From Mesorhizobium sp. ES1-1 (lineage in GTDB: Bacteria > Pseudomonadota > Alphaproteobacteria > Rhizobiales > Rhizobiaceae), in the NCBI RefSeq assembly GCF_020164785.1, contig NZ_JAIUGX010000001.1:248001-312000 (forward strand): 64,000 nt of DNA. The letters are read 5' to 3'. The notes below the pieces were generated by a model. It did no database searches, was not told the origin of the DNA, and was given only the letters and a program-made list of their open reading frames with translations. The position numbers and the translations under genes were made by a program. Below, in pieces: positions 1-8,545 of this stretch (the stretch's first letter is position 1; every line of letters starts with the position of its first letter).

Positions 1-3000
1 GATTGCGGCCATAAGCTCTGTCCCGTCGCACATTTCGTCGAGACTGTCGGACACCAAGGCGCTGAACAGGACACCTGACCTGGCCTCCGACGCGGCCATC
101 AGAGCCTGGATCGACGCGAACGCCTTCTCGGACTCCAGGTCCAGCAGCAGTGACGGGTCGGCAAGTTCGGCCATGAGTCCGCGCCTGGCCAGATCTGCCA
201 TGGTCGGCTCGAGGCGCCTGCTCCCATTGCCCATCAGAACCCAACGCGCGCAGCGAGCAGAGTCGCTCGCCGGTCTGGGCTCCTGCCGGATGAAGTGCTC
301 CTCGAAGGCGCTTGCGCCTGCCCCCCCTGCCGGGCGTGCCCCCCTGATCCTGCCGAGCGACTTGGTCTGCAAGTCGTCGATTACGATAAGAGGCTCGCCA
401 TCCGCCGAGAAGACGCTGAAACGCATGGAGTCCGGCTCAAAGCTCGGCTCGATGTCGACCCGGACTTCCGCCGTCATCGCGGATTTTAGCATGATCTTGC
501 GTGCGCCGGTCGGAAGCCTCAGCCTGTACTCGGTCTTGTCATCCCCCTCCGGTGGGAGCGGCTGTCCCGGAACCCACAGGCCATCGCGGCGGGAAGACAA
601 GCCGATGCCGGCCTGCAACGCTGCATCCAACAACCCGGGAAAGGCGAAATATCTTTGCGCGGTCTCCGTGTCACGTACTGACAGCCGAGCCGACGCCCGA
701 TCACCCTGGATGTCGAGACTGTCCAGAGATTGAAAGGTTGGGCCGTAATCGAGACCATGCCGTTCGACGAGGCGATAGAATTCGCTTCGATCGGTAAGGC
801 CCCGGCGGCTCTCCAGAAAGTCCTCGGCAGCAGGGGGAAGCTCGTAATGGTGGCCGAAGCCATAAGCCTCCGCACGCAGCCTCCAGCCCTCCTGCGAGCC
901 GCGGTGGAGCGTCGAAATCCGAAGCTTGGCGGCAACAGGGTCGAAAATCGTCGAAAACAGGATGACATCGTCTTCGGTGATGGATAGCGCCTCGTGCAGC
1001 CTGAAATCGCGCAATTCCACAGCCGGGCAGCCAAAATGGTCGCGCAATGCCGCGCCCATGATTTCGATGTAGCCGACGGCCGGAAACAGGCAATCGCCGC
1101 TGACCCGGTGATCGGCCAGGAACTTGAAGCCCCGCAGCGTGACCTCGTTTGTCCAGGACGGAGCCGAGGAGAAGTCGCGCCAGCCGAGCAAGGGATTGCG
1201 GGGCGCTTCGAAGAGGAAACTCCTGGTTTCCTCGGACATGTTCACCAGATGCTGGTTGTTCCAAGGCATGCGCGGCACGGCCGCTTTGCCGGCGACCGAT
1301 TGCAGCCGTTGCGGGTCAACCCCGGACACGTGCAGATGGCCCTCTGCCCGCGCCAGGGTCCAGAAATCGTCGGCGGCACGATCGAGCGAGTTGATTGCAA
1401 CGACGTCCGCCCCCCGTTCCTGCGAAATGCCGCGGATCAGTGGCGTAAGCGTGCGGTGCGGACCGATCTCCAGAAAGGCGTTGACGCCATAGTCGAGAGT
1501 GAATGCCAGCGCCTTGGTGAAACTGACGGGCTGGCGCAAATTGGCCCACCAATATTCGGCGTCGAACTTCGTTTCGAACATGCCGGTGACGGTCGAAACG
1601 ATCGGCAGGCTGCCTTCCTTCCAGGCGACCGGGCCAAGCTCGCTTAGGAACCACTCCTTGCAGTCTTCCAGATGCGCGCTGTGCCAGCCGAAATCCATGG
1701 TCATGCGCCGGGCCGTTGCGTCTGGATAAGCCTCCGCAACCTTTGCCAGCACGTCGAGGACGGCTTCCTCCATGCCGGAGATTGTTTGCGCAATCGGCCC
1801 GTTGTAAGCGGCGATGACCACACTGTCGTCGCCCGGCAAATAGGGCTCGAGCTGGTCCACGGTCAGCCCGATCGTGGCCATCGCTCCGCGCCGCTCGCTC
1901 TTCAGCGGGATGAGGCCACGCTTGGCAATTATCCGGCCCGCGGTCTCGATATCGATGACGCCCGAGACATAAGTCGCGGCCACCTCGCCGAAGCTGTGGC
2001 CGACAAGAAGCTCCGGCTTGAACCCCTTCGTCGTCCAGCGCTCGTAGAGGGCGATCTGCGTGGCGAAGATCGATGCTTGCGTCACGTCCGCGTCGTTGAT
2101 GCGCGACGTTGCTTCATCTCGAAGCATCTCCGTGACGGTAGACCATCCAACCATGGGTCGAAGCACCTCGTCGAACATGTCGGCGGTTCGACGGAAGGCA
2201 AAATCTTCCTTCAGCAGGCGCCGCGCCATCGCCCACCATTGGCCGCCCTGGCCGGAGAAGGGCATGGCCAGACGCCGACCGGCGGCGCGGCCGGTGATGA
2301 CGGTCGGCCCGGCAGAGGCCTGGGCGATCTCTCCCTTCGCGAGGCTGCGCAACTGTGTCCGCAGGGCAGACCGTTCGGGCTCTGCAATCAACGCCGCTCG
2401 CTGGTCGAAATGGTCGCGCGTCTGGCGCAGTTGATCGGCGATATCCTCGATCGGCGTGTCGGCGAGCGACCCTTCGTCCTCGAGTTCGTCGGCCAGACGT
2501 TGCGCCCACAGCTCCAGCCCCTTTGCGCTTCCGGCTGAAATCGGGATGGCGATGGGATGATCGGGTTGGGGAGACCTTGCGGTCCTGTAAGCACGCGAGG
2601 GGATTCCGCCCCAACCTTCAACCAGGACGGAGGCGTTCGTGCCACCGAAGCCAAACGAATTGACCACAGCCAAGGTAGGGCGTGCGTCATGCTCGATTGC
2701 GGCCGGCTCGACGGGCACGGTGATGTTGAGCGCATCGAACGGAATGCCGGGGTTCGGACGGTCGAAGTTGCGGTTTGGCGAAACGAGCCCATGCGAGACC
2801 GTGAGCAGGGCCTTGATAAAGCCTGCAATGCCCGACGCCGACTCCAAATGCCCAAGATTTGGCTTGAAGGAGCCGACGGGAAGCGGCTTGGCCCGTCCGC
2901 TCACGCCGAAAACACGACCGATGGCTGCAGCCTCGATTGGATCTCCGACCGGTGTGCCGGTCCCGTGAGCCTCGACATAGTCGACGTCGGCGGGATCGAT

Positions 3001-3945
3001 GGAAGCACCTTCCGCAAGCGCCTCCAACATCGCTTGCTGGGCCTTGCCGTTGGGCGCAGTCAGCGTGGGCGTGTAGCCATCCTGATTGACCATCGAATGA
3101 CGGATCACACCATAGATGCGATCCCCATCGGCGATCGCGCGCGCAAGCGGCTTCAACAACACAATGCCGCACCCTTCACCGCGGACGAAGCCGTCGGCCC
3201 GTTCGTCGAACGTATAGATGCCGCCCGTCGGCGACAGCATGTTGGCACTGGAAAAGGCCACGAACGGTGCCGGATCGAGCATGCAGTTGACACCCCCGGC
3301 CAACGCCATCTCGCAGGTTCCCATGCTGAGGTGACGGACAGCCTGATCGATAGCCACGAGAGCCGACGAGCAGGCCGTATCAACGGCGATGCTTGGTCCC
3401 TTCAAGTCGAAGCGGTGCGAGATCCGATTGGCGGCAATGGAGAATGCGGAACCGGTGCCGGCGAAGATGTCGCCACCGCCTGCGCGTCCTCGCCGCAAAT
3501 TCTGTGCGAAATCATTGGTCGATATGCCAACGAACACGCCAGTGCGAACGCTTTGCAGGTCAGAAAGCGCGCGGCCGGCATCCTGGACCGCCTCGAAGGC
3601 AATCTGCAAAGCCAAGCGCTGCTGCGGGTCCATCGACGTCACTTCCCGCGGCGACATATCGAAGAAAGCCGGGTCGAACCCGAAGACGTCGTTGGTCAGA
3701 AACCCGCCCCAGCGCGTGCGCATTTTGCCGGGAGCATCAGGATTGGGATCGTAGAAGGCATCAATGTTCCACCGATCCGAAGGGATATCGATGATTGCGC
3801 ATTTCTTTTCCAGAAGAAACTTCCAGTAAGACTGTGCGTCATCGATCGCGCCGGGGAAACGGCATCCTATGCCGATGACTGCAACAGAATGTTGCTGAGT
3901 CTGACTGAGATCGACAACCGCCCCGCTACCGACATCGACGTTCAT
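1..3945 (-). CDS. Type I polyketide synthase, N-terminal part (KS-AT-DH), cut by left edge
   Basis: This is the first 1315 residues of a modular polyketide synthase; the frame is open to the window edge with no stop. The ketosynthase (about residues 18-440) shows Cys192 in TACSS, His327 in HGTGT and His366 in NLGH. The acyltransferase (about 555-850) shows Ser651 in GHSFGE and the partner His755. The dehydratase (about 910-1190) shows His946 in HRVSGDCLFP, which fits HxxxGxxxxP, and Asp1107 in DAALQ. The last 100 or so residues look like the linker before reductase domains, so KR, any ER, and ACP should lie outside. Residues 752-755 read FGWH, neither the malonyl (HAFH) nor methylmalonyl (YASH) signature, so the extender unit cannot be assigned. 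The ATG at 3945 begins 160 bp after a phosphopantetheinyl transferase gene on the same strand, its probable activating enzyme. The product is unknown. Confidence 0.93.
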   Translation of the reverse strand, partial: MNVDVGSGAVVDLSQTQQHSVAVIGIGCRFPGAIDDAQSYWKFLLEKKCAIIDIPSDRWNIDAFYDPNPDAPGKMRTRWGGFLTNDVFGFDPAFFDMSPREVTSMDPQQRLALQIAFEAVQDAGRALSDLQSVRTGVFVGISTNDFAQNLRRGRAGGGDIFAGTGSAFSIAANRISHRFDLKGPSIAVDTACSSALVAIDQAVRHLSMGTCEMALAGGVNCMLDPAPFVAFSSANMLSPTGGIYTFDERADGFVRGEGCGIVLLKPLARAIADGDRIYGVIRHSMVNQDGYTPTLTAPNGKAQQAMLEALAEGASIDPADVDYVEAHGTGTPVGDPIEAAAIGRVFGVSGRAKPLPVGSFKPNLGHLESASGIAGFIKALLTVSHGLVSPNRNFDRPNPGIPFDALNITVPVEPAAIEHDARPTLAVVNSFGFGGTNASVLVEGWGGIPSRAYRTARSPQPDHPIAIPISAGSAKGLELWAQRLADELEDEGSLADTPIEDIADQLRQTRDHFDQRAALIAEPERSALRTQLRSLAKGEIAQASAGPTVITGRAAGRRLAMPFSGQGGQWWAMARRLLKEDFAFRRTADMFDEVLRPMVGWSTVTEMLRDEATSRINDADVTQASIFATQIALYERWTTKGFKPELLVGHSFGEVAATYVSGVIDIETAGRIIAKRGLIPLKSERRGAMATIGLTVDQLEPYLPGDDSVVIAAYNGPIAQTISGMEEAVLDVLAKVAEAYPDATARRMTMDFGWHSAHLEDCKEWFLSELGPVAWKEGSLPIVSTVTGMFETKFDAEYWWANLRQPVSFTKALAFTLDYGVNAFLEIGPHRTLTPLIRGISQERGADVVAINSLDRAADDFWTLARAEGHLHVSGVDPQRLQSVAGKAAVPRMPWNNQHLVNMSEETRSFLFEAPRNPLLGWRDFSSAPSWTNEVTLRGFKFLADHRVSGDCLFPAVGYIEIMGAALRDHFGCPAVELRDFRLHEALSITEDDVILFSTIFDPVAAKLRISTLHRGSQEGWRLRAEAYGFGHHYELPPAAEDFLESRRGLTDRSEFYRLVERHGLDYGPTFQSLDSLDIQGDRASARLSVRDTETAQRYFAFPGLLDAALQAGIGLSSRRDGLWVPGQPLPPEGDDKTEYRLRLPTGARKIMLKSAMTAEVRVDIEPSFEPDSMRFSVFSADGEPLIVIDDLQTKSLGRIRGARPAGGAGASAFEEHFIRQEPRPASDSARCARWVLMGNGSRRLEPTMADLARRGLMAELADPSLLLDLESEKAFASIQALMAASEARSGVLFSALVSDSLDEMCDGTELMAAI

Positions 3946-4105
3946 TCACCTGCCCCCTGCAGACATATGCGCACTAGCCCAGCTGAATTTGCGTTCTGCA
4001 TCCCTTGCTTGGCAAGCTGCCAATTCGCTTAACTTTGGTCGATCGTGCATTTTCGGACGCTGGGCATCTACGGGGCGGTCGGCCCCAATCGACGAAGGCG
4101 TCGCC

Positions 4106-4846
4106 CTAGCCCTGATGGATCCGCCGGAGCCGTTGGAACCGCACGCCGAGGGGCGCGACGGGGGACGCAATAGCGAGGCCGACAATATGGTCCTGTGTCG
4201 GCCGCAAACTCCAAAGCCGCCAGCGATCCTCCTCGTCGTCCACGGCGTCCGTAAAGCTGATAACCGGCGAAACGCCCGCAAAATCCAGGCTAAGCTCCTT
4301 CAGGGGAAGTGACAGCCCTATGCCGCGCGCCTTCACGTAGGCCTCCTTGAGGGTCCAACGCGTAAAGAAGAAATCCCGTCGATCGGAGTGTCGCAATAGC
4401 CGAAACCGCAGCAGCTCCGCCGGTGCGAGCGCGGCAGGCGCCAGATCGTCCACGCTGACATCGCGATCTCGTCGCTCAACGTCCACCCCGATTTCCTCGA
4501 CCGGACCGACCGCGCATACGACCAGCCCCTGCGTGTGGGAAAGATTGAAATGGAGATCGGCTACGCCGAGCTGCGGATCGATGGACGGCCGGCCGTATTG
4601 GTTGGCAACGAAGCGCCATTGCCTGGGCTCTATGCCATGATATCGTGAGAGAACAGTGCGCAGCAGGCCGCGCCCGGCAATGAAATTGTGCTGGGCGGCC
4701 TGCGAGTGGATGGCGTCATGGCGCTGTCGTTCGGCCCCACTCAACAATTGCAGGCAGGCGGATTGGTCCTCAGCGCTAAAGTGGTCGAGCAAATAATACC
4801 AGACGTCGATCCGGTTTGGGTCCAGAGCTTGTTTCAATCCAGCCAC
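4106..4846 (-). CDS. Sfp-type 4'-phosphopantetheinyl transferase
   Basis: The 246-aa protein transfers phosphopantetheine from CoA to a serine of acyl carrier domains. It has the family metal and catalytic signature: HFNLSHT near residue 100, Asp122 and Glu124 in GVDVER, and Trp164, Lys167, Glu168 and Lys172 in WTLKEAYVK. The spacing Asp122-Glu124-Glu168 is close to that of Bacillus Sfp. The start is a GTG at 4846 with only a weak ribosome site; no better in-frame start was found before the conserved region. It lies just upstream of the polyketide synthase on the same strand, so its first client is probably that enzyme. As Sfp types are often broad in substrate, it could also prime the stand-alone carrier protein at 58766-59011; that is inference. 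Confidence 0.93.
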   Translation of the reverse strand: MAGLKQALDPNRIDVWYYLLDHFSAEDQSACLQLLSGAERQRHDAIHSQAAQHNFIAGRGLLRTVLSRYHGIEPRQWRFVANQYGRPSIDPQLGVADLHFNLSHTQGLVVCAVGPVEEIGVDVERRDRDVSVDDLAPAALAPAELLRFRLLRHSDRRDFFFTRWTLKEAYVKARGIGLSLPLKELSLDFAGVSPVISFTDAVDDEEDRWRLWSLRPTQDHIVGLAIASPVAPLGVRFQRLRRIHQG

Positions 4847-5228
4847 CTAAGCCGCCGGAAGGCCCGGCAGGTCGTGGACGTAGCACTTGCAAGTAATCAG
4901 GCAAAGTGAGTCAAACGACGACCGGAAGATGGCTCGTCGTGCTTGCCCAGGACGGTGCAGGAATACCAGGCGAATGGCAAACCGGCCGTGGCTTGCTATG
5001 TGAGAGAGAAATCAACCTGACAGAGGCTCTAACCGGACAGTCAGTAGAGACGAACTAAACGCACCTTGCCAGCGTGCAACGGCGCCCATTCTGTTCGCAT
5101 TTGAACGATAAGCATGGTTTTGGCTGAGGGCTTAGCAGTATTTGCATTCGGTTGGAGAGCTTTCACTAACGTTTGGCGGATAGGTTCAAGCGGTTGCGTG
5201 CTCACCAGCAGACCGGAGGACCTGCCTC
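4847..5228. promoter_or_regulatory. Divergent intergenic region with an inverted repeat
   Basis: This 382-bp gap separates the leftward PPTase/PKS genes from the rightward GGDEF-EAL gene, so it should carry both promoters. No credible gene is present. A perfect 7-bp inverted repeat (ACGACGA 4915-4921, TCGTCGT 4934-4940, 12-bp spacer) lies about 70 bp before the PPTase start and is a candidate operator. At the right end GGAGGA at 5215-5220 stands 8 bp before the GTG of the next gene. No convincing -35/-10 pair was identified. Confidence 0.4.
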
Positions 5229-7910
5229 GTGAAAAAGACAACGTCGAAAGCTGCAAGGACTTCGGAAGCGCAAGGCATCGCTTCGCTGGCGAAATTGGCG
5301 AGGAGTTCCTACAATGTGCACGATGCAGATCTTGAGGCAAAGATCGAGCATCTCGAAGCGCAGGCGCGGCGGTTTTCGACGATCGTCGATAACATATCGC
5401 AAGGCATCTGCTTGTTTGATGCCGAAGAGCGGTTGATCTTATCGAACCGACGATACTCGGAAATTTACCGGATATCGTCCGAAGGTTTGGTTCGCGGCAC
5501 GAGGCTAAGCGAGATCGTAGCGCAACGCATTGCTGCGGGCACATGCGCCATGTCCATTGAAGCCTATCTCGCTCTGGCTCGGTCGATCAATTCGGGCAAG
5601 GGGCAACGGATGTGGACCGCCGACCTGGCGGACGGCCGCACAATACAGGTTTGGCACCAACCCATGGCAGACGGGGGTTGGGTTTCAACTCATGAAGACA
5701 TTACCGAGCTGACCGCAACGCGTCAGATCGCCGACGAGCGGATATCACTTCAGACATTGATCGACTGGGTCCCTGACTACCTCTGGGTCAAGGACGCGCA
5801 GAGCCGTTTCATCGTGGTCAACAGGGCGCTCGCGACGGACAGTGGACGCGGGAAGACCAGCGATATGATTGGATTGACAGATTCCGATCTGCACGCGCCC
5901 GATGCGGCGAGCAAGTTCCGGGCAGTCGAACTGGACATTCTGCAAACTGGCCAGCCCATCTTTGACAAGGAAGAATTCGTCATCGATGCCTCGGGCGAGG
6001 GCAAATGGCTGTCCTCCACCAAGGTGCCGCTGCGCAACGCGCAAAATGAGATCCTCGGCCTGGTTGGGATCGCTCATGACATCACCGAGCGCAAGAAGGC
6101 GGATCTCCTGCGCGATGGGCAGGCCCATATACTCGAGATGATTGCCACAGGGGTGCCGCTGGAGGACGTGCTCAGCCACTTGGTGCTTCTGATGGAATCC
6201 CAACTCACCGGAATATTTGGCTCCGTGTTGCTGCTCGACAAGGAAGGGCGGCACTTGCGTCATGGCGCGGCGCCGAGCCTGGCCAAGGGCTATATCAGGG
6301 CGATCGATGGGGTCGCCATTGGGCCCAAGGTCGGCTCTTGCGGCACCGCCGTGTTTCGGCGCGCACCCGTGATCGTCACGGATGTGACGCTTGACCCGCT
6401 CTGGGAAGACTACCGCGATCTCGTAATGGGCTATGGATACCGCTCCTGCTGGTCAACGCCTATCATTTCCCATCAGGGCGCAGTTCTGGGCGTTTTTGCA
6501 ATGTATTCGAAGACGGTGCGCGAGCCGGCCGAAGCTGAGACGCGCCTGATCGCGTTTACCACTCGCATCGCAGGTATAGCGATCGAGAGGAAAGTGGCCG
6601 AAGACCAAATTCACTACATGGCCAACCACGATGTCCTCACGGGTCTCCCCAACAGAGCTCTGCTTGAAGACCGACTGTCGCAGGCGATCCTGCACGCCCG
6701 GAGATACGATCGATGGGTCACGATCGTCTTCATCGATCTGGATAATTTCAAACTCATCAACGACACCCTCGGTCACAATGCCGGTGACAAGCTGCTCAAG
6801 ACATTGGCGGAGCGAATGGTGGCATGCGTGAAATCGACCGACACGGTCGTACGGCTTGGCGGCGACGAGTTTGTGCTCGTCCTGTTCGATCAGCCGAAGA
6901 ACGTGAATCTTATTGCGGAGACACTGCAGGAACTGCGCACGACGATTGCCGAACCGATCCAGTTGGGCAACCGTTGCGTGAGGACGACAGCCAGCATCGG
7001 CATCGCGAATTATCCCAAGGATGGAACAGGTCCGGAGACTCTGATAGCCAACGCGGACGCAGCGATGTATCGCGCAAAGGAAATAGGGCGCGACAATCTG
7101 CAGTTCTACGCTCCCGAGTTCAACACGAGAGCGCAGGAACGCTTCCTGTTACAAGAGGAGCTCCGCAATGCCTTGGCTCGTTCAGAGTTCGTCCTGTTCT
7201 ACCAGCCGCAGGTGGATCTGCGCACCGGCCGCGTTTTCGCTGTCGAGGCGTTGATACGATGGAACCACCCTACGCTGGGCATAATGTCTCCTGTCTCCTT
7301 CATCCCTACGGCGGAAGAAACAGGAATGATCGTGCCAATTGGCGATTGGGTCCTTCATGAGGCCTGTCGGCAGAACAAGGCGTGGCAGGACGAAGGATTG
7401 CCGCCGATGAGCGTGTGCGTAAACGTGTCGGCCCGCCAATTCAGGGAGCGGACGCTTGTCGAGCGTGTTGTCCACGCGCTGGGCGAGAGCCGTCTGAACG
7501 CTCATGACCTTGAACTGGAGGTCACAGAGAGCCTCATCATGCAGGACGTCGAGCTTGCGGTTTCAACGATGAACGAGCTCCAGGCCCTGGGCGTTCAGAT
7601 CGCGATCGACGATTTTGGGACAGGCTACTCAAGTCTCAGTGCGCTCAAGAATTTTCCGGTCGGGCGGCTCAAGATCGACAAGTCCTTTATCAAGGACGTT
7701 GCCAGCAACGAAGGTGATCAAGCTGTCGCGAGCGCTATCATATCGCTGGCCCAGACGCTTAAAATGAGGGTGATCGCCGAAGGGGTGGAGACAGCGGAGC
7801 AGATGGAATTTCTCCGCAGGAACAATTGCGACGAGATGCAGGGGTACCATTTCAGCAGACCTGTTCCGGCCGAGGAAATGGGCCAACTTCTGAGAAGCCT
7901 CGATGTGTAG
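5229..7910 (+). CDS. PAS-PAS-GAF sensor with GGDEF and EAL domains (cyclic-di-GMP turnover)
   Basis: The 893-aa protein should make and/or hydrolyse the second messenger cyclic di-GMP. In order: a PAS-7-like domain (about 40-160), a second PAS domain (about 165-290, ending in the usual DITERKKA linker), a GAF domain (about 300-445), a GGDEF domain with an intact GGDEF motif at about 543-547, and an EAL domain with EAL at 673-675 and DDFGTGYSS from about 793. Both catalytic signatures are intact, so the net activity cannot be read from sequence. There is no clear membrane segment, so it is probably cytoplasmic. The GTG start at 5229 is supported by GGAGGA 8 bp upstream. A terminator-like hairpin follows the stop. 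It stands alone between the PKS and the respiratory block. Confidence 0.95.
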   Translation: MKKTTSKAARTSEAQGIASLAKLARSSYNVHDADLEAKIEHLEAQARRFSTIVDNISQGICLFDAEERLILSNRRYSEIYRISSEGLVRGTRLSEIVAQRIAAGTCAMSIEAYLALARSINSGKGQRMWTADLADGRTIQVWHQPMADGGWVSTHEDITELTATRQIADERISLQTLIDWVPDYLWVKDAQSRFIVVNRALATDSGRGKTSDMIGLTDSDLHAPDAASKFRAVELDILQTGQPIFDKEEFVIDASGEGKWLSSTKVPLRNAQNEILGLVGIAHDITERKKADLLRDGQAHILEMIATGVPLEDVLSHLVLLMESQLTGIFGSVLLLDKEGRHLRHGAAPSLAKGYIRAIDGVAIGPKVGSCGTAVFRRAPVIVTDVTLDPLWEDYRDLVMGYGYRSCWSTPIISHQGAVLGVFAMYSKTVREPAEAETRLIAFTTRIAGIAIERKVAEDQIHYMANHDVLTGLPNRALLEDRLSQAILHARRYDRWVTIVFIDLDNFKLINDTLGHNAGDKLLKTLAERMVACVKSTDTVVRLGGDEFVLVLFDQPKNVNLIAETLQELRTTIAEPIQLGNRCVRTTASIGIANYPKDGTGPETLIANADAAMYRAKEIGRDNLQFYAPEFNTRAQERFLLQEELRNALARSEFVLFYQPQVDLRTGRVFAVEALIRWNHPTLGIMSPVSFIPTAEETGMIVPIGDWVLHEACRQNKAWQDEGLPPMSVCVNVSARQFRERTLVERVVHALGESRLNAHDLELEVTESLIMQDVELAVSTMNELQALGVQIAIDDFGTGYSSLSALKNFPVGRLKIDKSFIKDVASNEGDQAVASAIISLAQTLKMRVIAEGVETAEQMEFLRRNNCDEMQGYHFSRPVPAEEMGQLLRSLDV

Positions 7911-8545
7911 GCCTCACCACGGATGATCCTCGGTCAGTTACTGTCCGGCGGCGAACCATAACAGAATAACATAGAGGACGCCCATCACGCGTCCTTGAAT
8001 TTTGGCAGATTAGACACTTGGTCGCCTGGTGACGGACCTGGTTCGACCGATGGCGCCATCACAGGGATATCCAGATCCGAGGCAGCTCACCTATCGGCTG
8101 GCACCTCCGCCGCTTCCCCGTCTTTGCATGCCTCACTACAAGGCCGACATGTGGTTAGCCAGCAGACGCTTCCCCGATAATGCTCCCCGATCTCGGTGCG
8201 GCCTCGAAAGCCGAATACTCTGCTCAAAATACCTGCTCGACGCTGTCGGACCCAGGAACCTGTCGGCCAATGGAAAGTTCAATTCCGAAAGACCCCTGGA
8301 ACGTGGGCGATCATAGCCCGCCAGGTCGAGTGAACATTTCTGGTTGAGCAATATGTGGAAGTGCAACACAGGGACTGCGAGTTCGTCTCGAACGATCGGG
8401 CCGCATGACCTCACCAGGTCCTCTGGCCCCCCCTACGAGCTGAAGCAGCTTGAAAATTCGGTCGCCGGCCTTGAGGTCATGAGACACCGGCCCGCTTTGA
8501 TCGGAACACCAATCTTTCCTGGTTTGTAATGCGCAGGTGCCACTC
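7911..8545. other. Intergenic region without a recognisable gene
   Basis: About 635 bp separate the GGDEF-EAL gene from the molybdoenzyme gene. Apart from the hairpin at 7975-7995 I see no gene: the short open frames on both strands have no recognisable protein signature and no ribosome sites. The promoter for the respiratory block is presumably in its right half. Confidence 0.5.
7975..7995 (+). terminator. Putative terminator after the GGDEF-EAL gene
   Basis: A perfect 7-bp stem (AGGACGC and GCGTCCT) with a 7-nt loop lies 65 bp after the stop codon and is followed by a short T-rich stretch (TGAATTTT). The T run is interrupted, so it may be a weak intrinsic terminator. Confidence 0.45.

Noticed and set aside
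2557..4032. Long open frame on the plus strand opposite the polyketide synthase
   Set aside because: It is antisense to clear KS and AT motifs and has no protein signature; high GC leaves such frames open by chance.
8029..8414. Short frames in the gap before the molybdoenzyme
   Set aside because: No ribosome site, no recognisable protein signature and they overlap on both strands.
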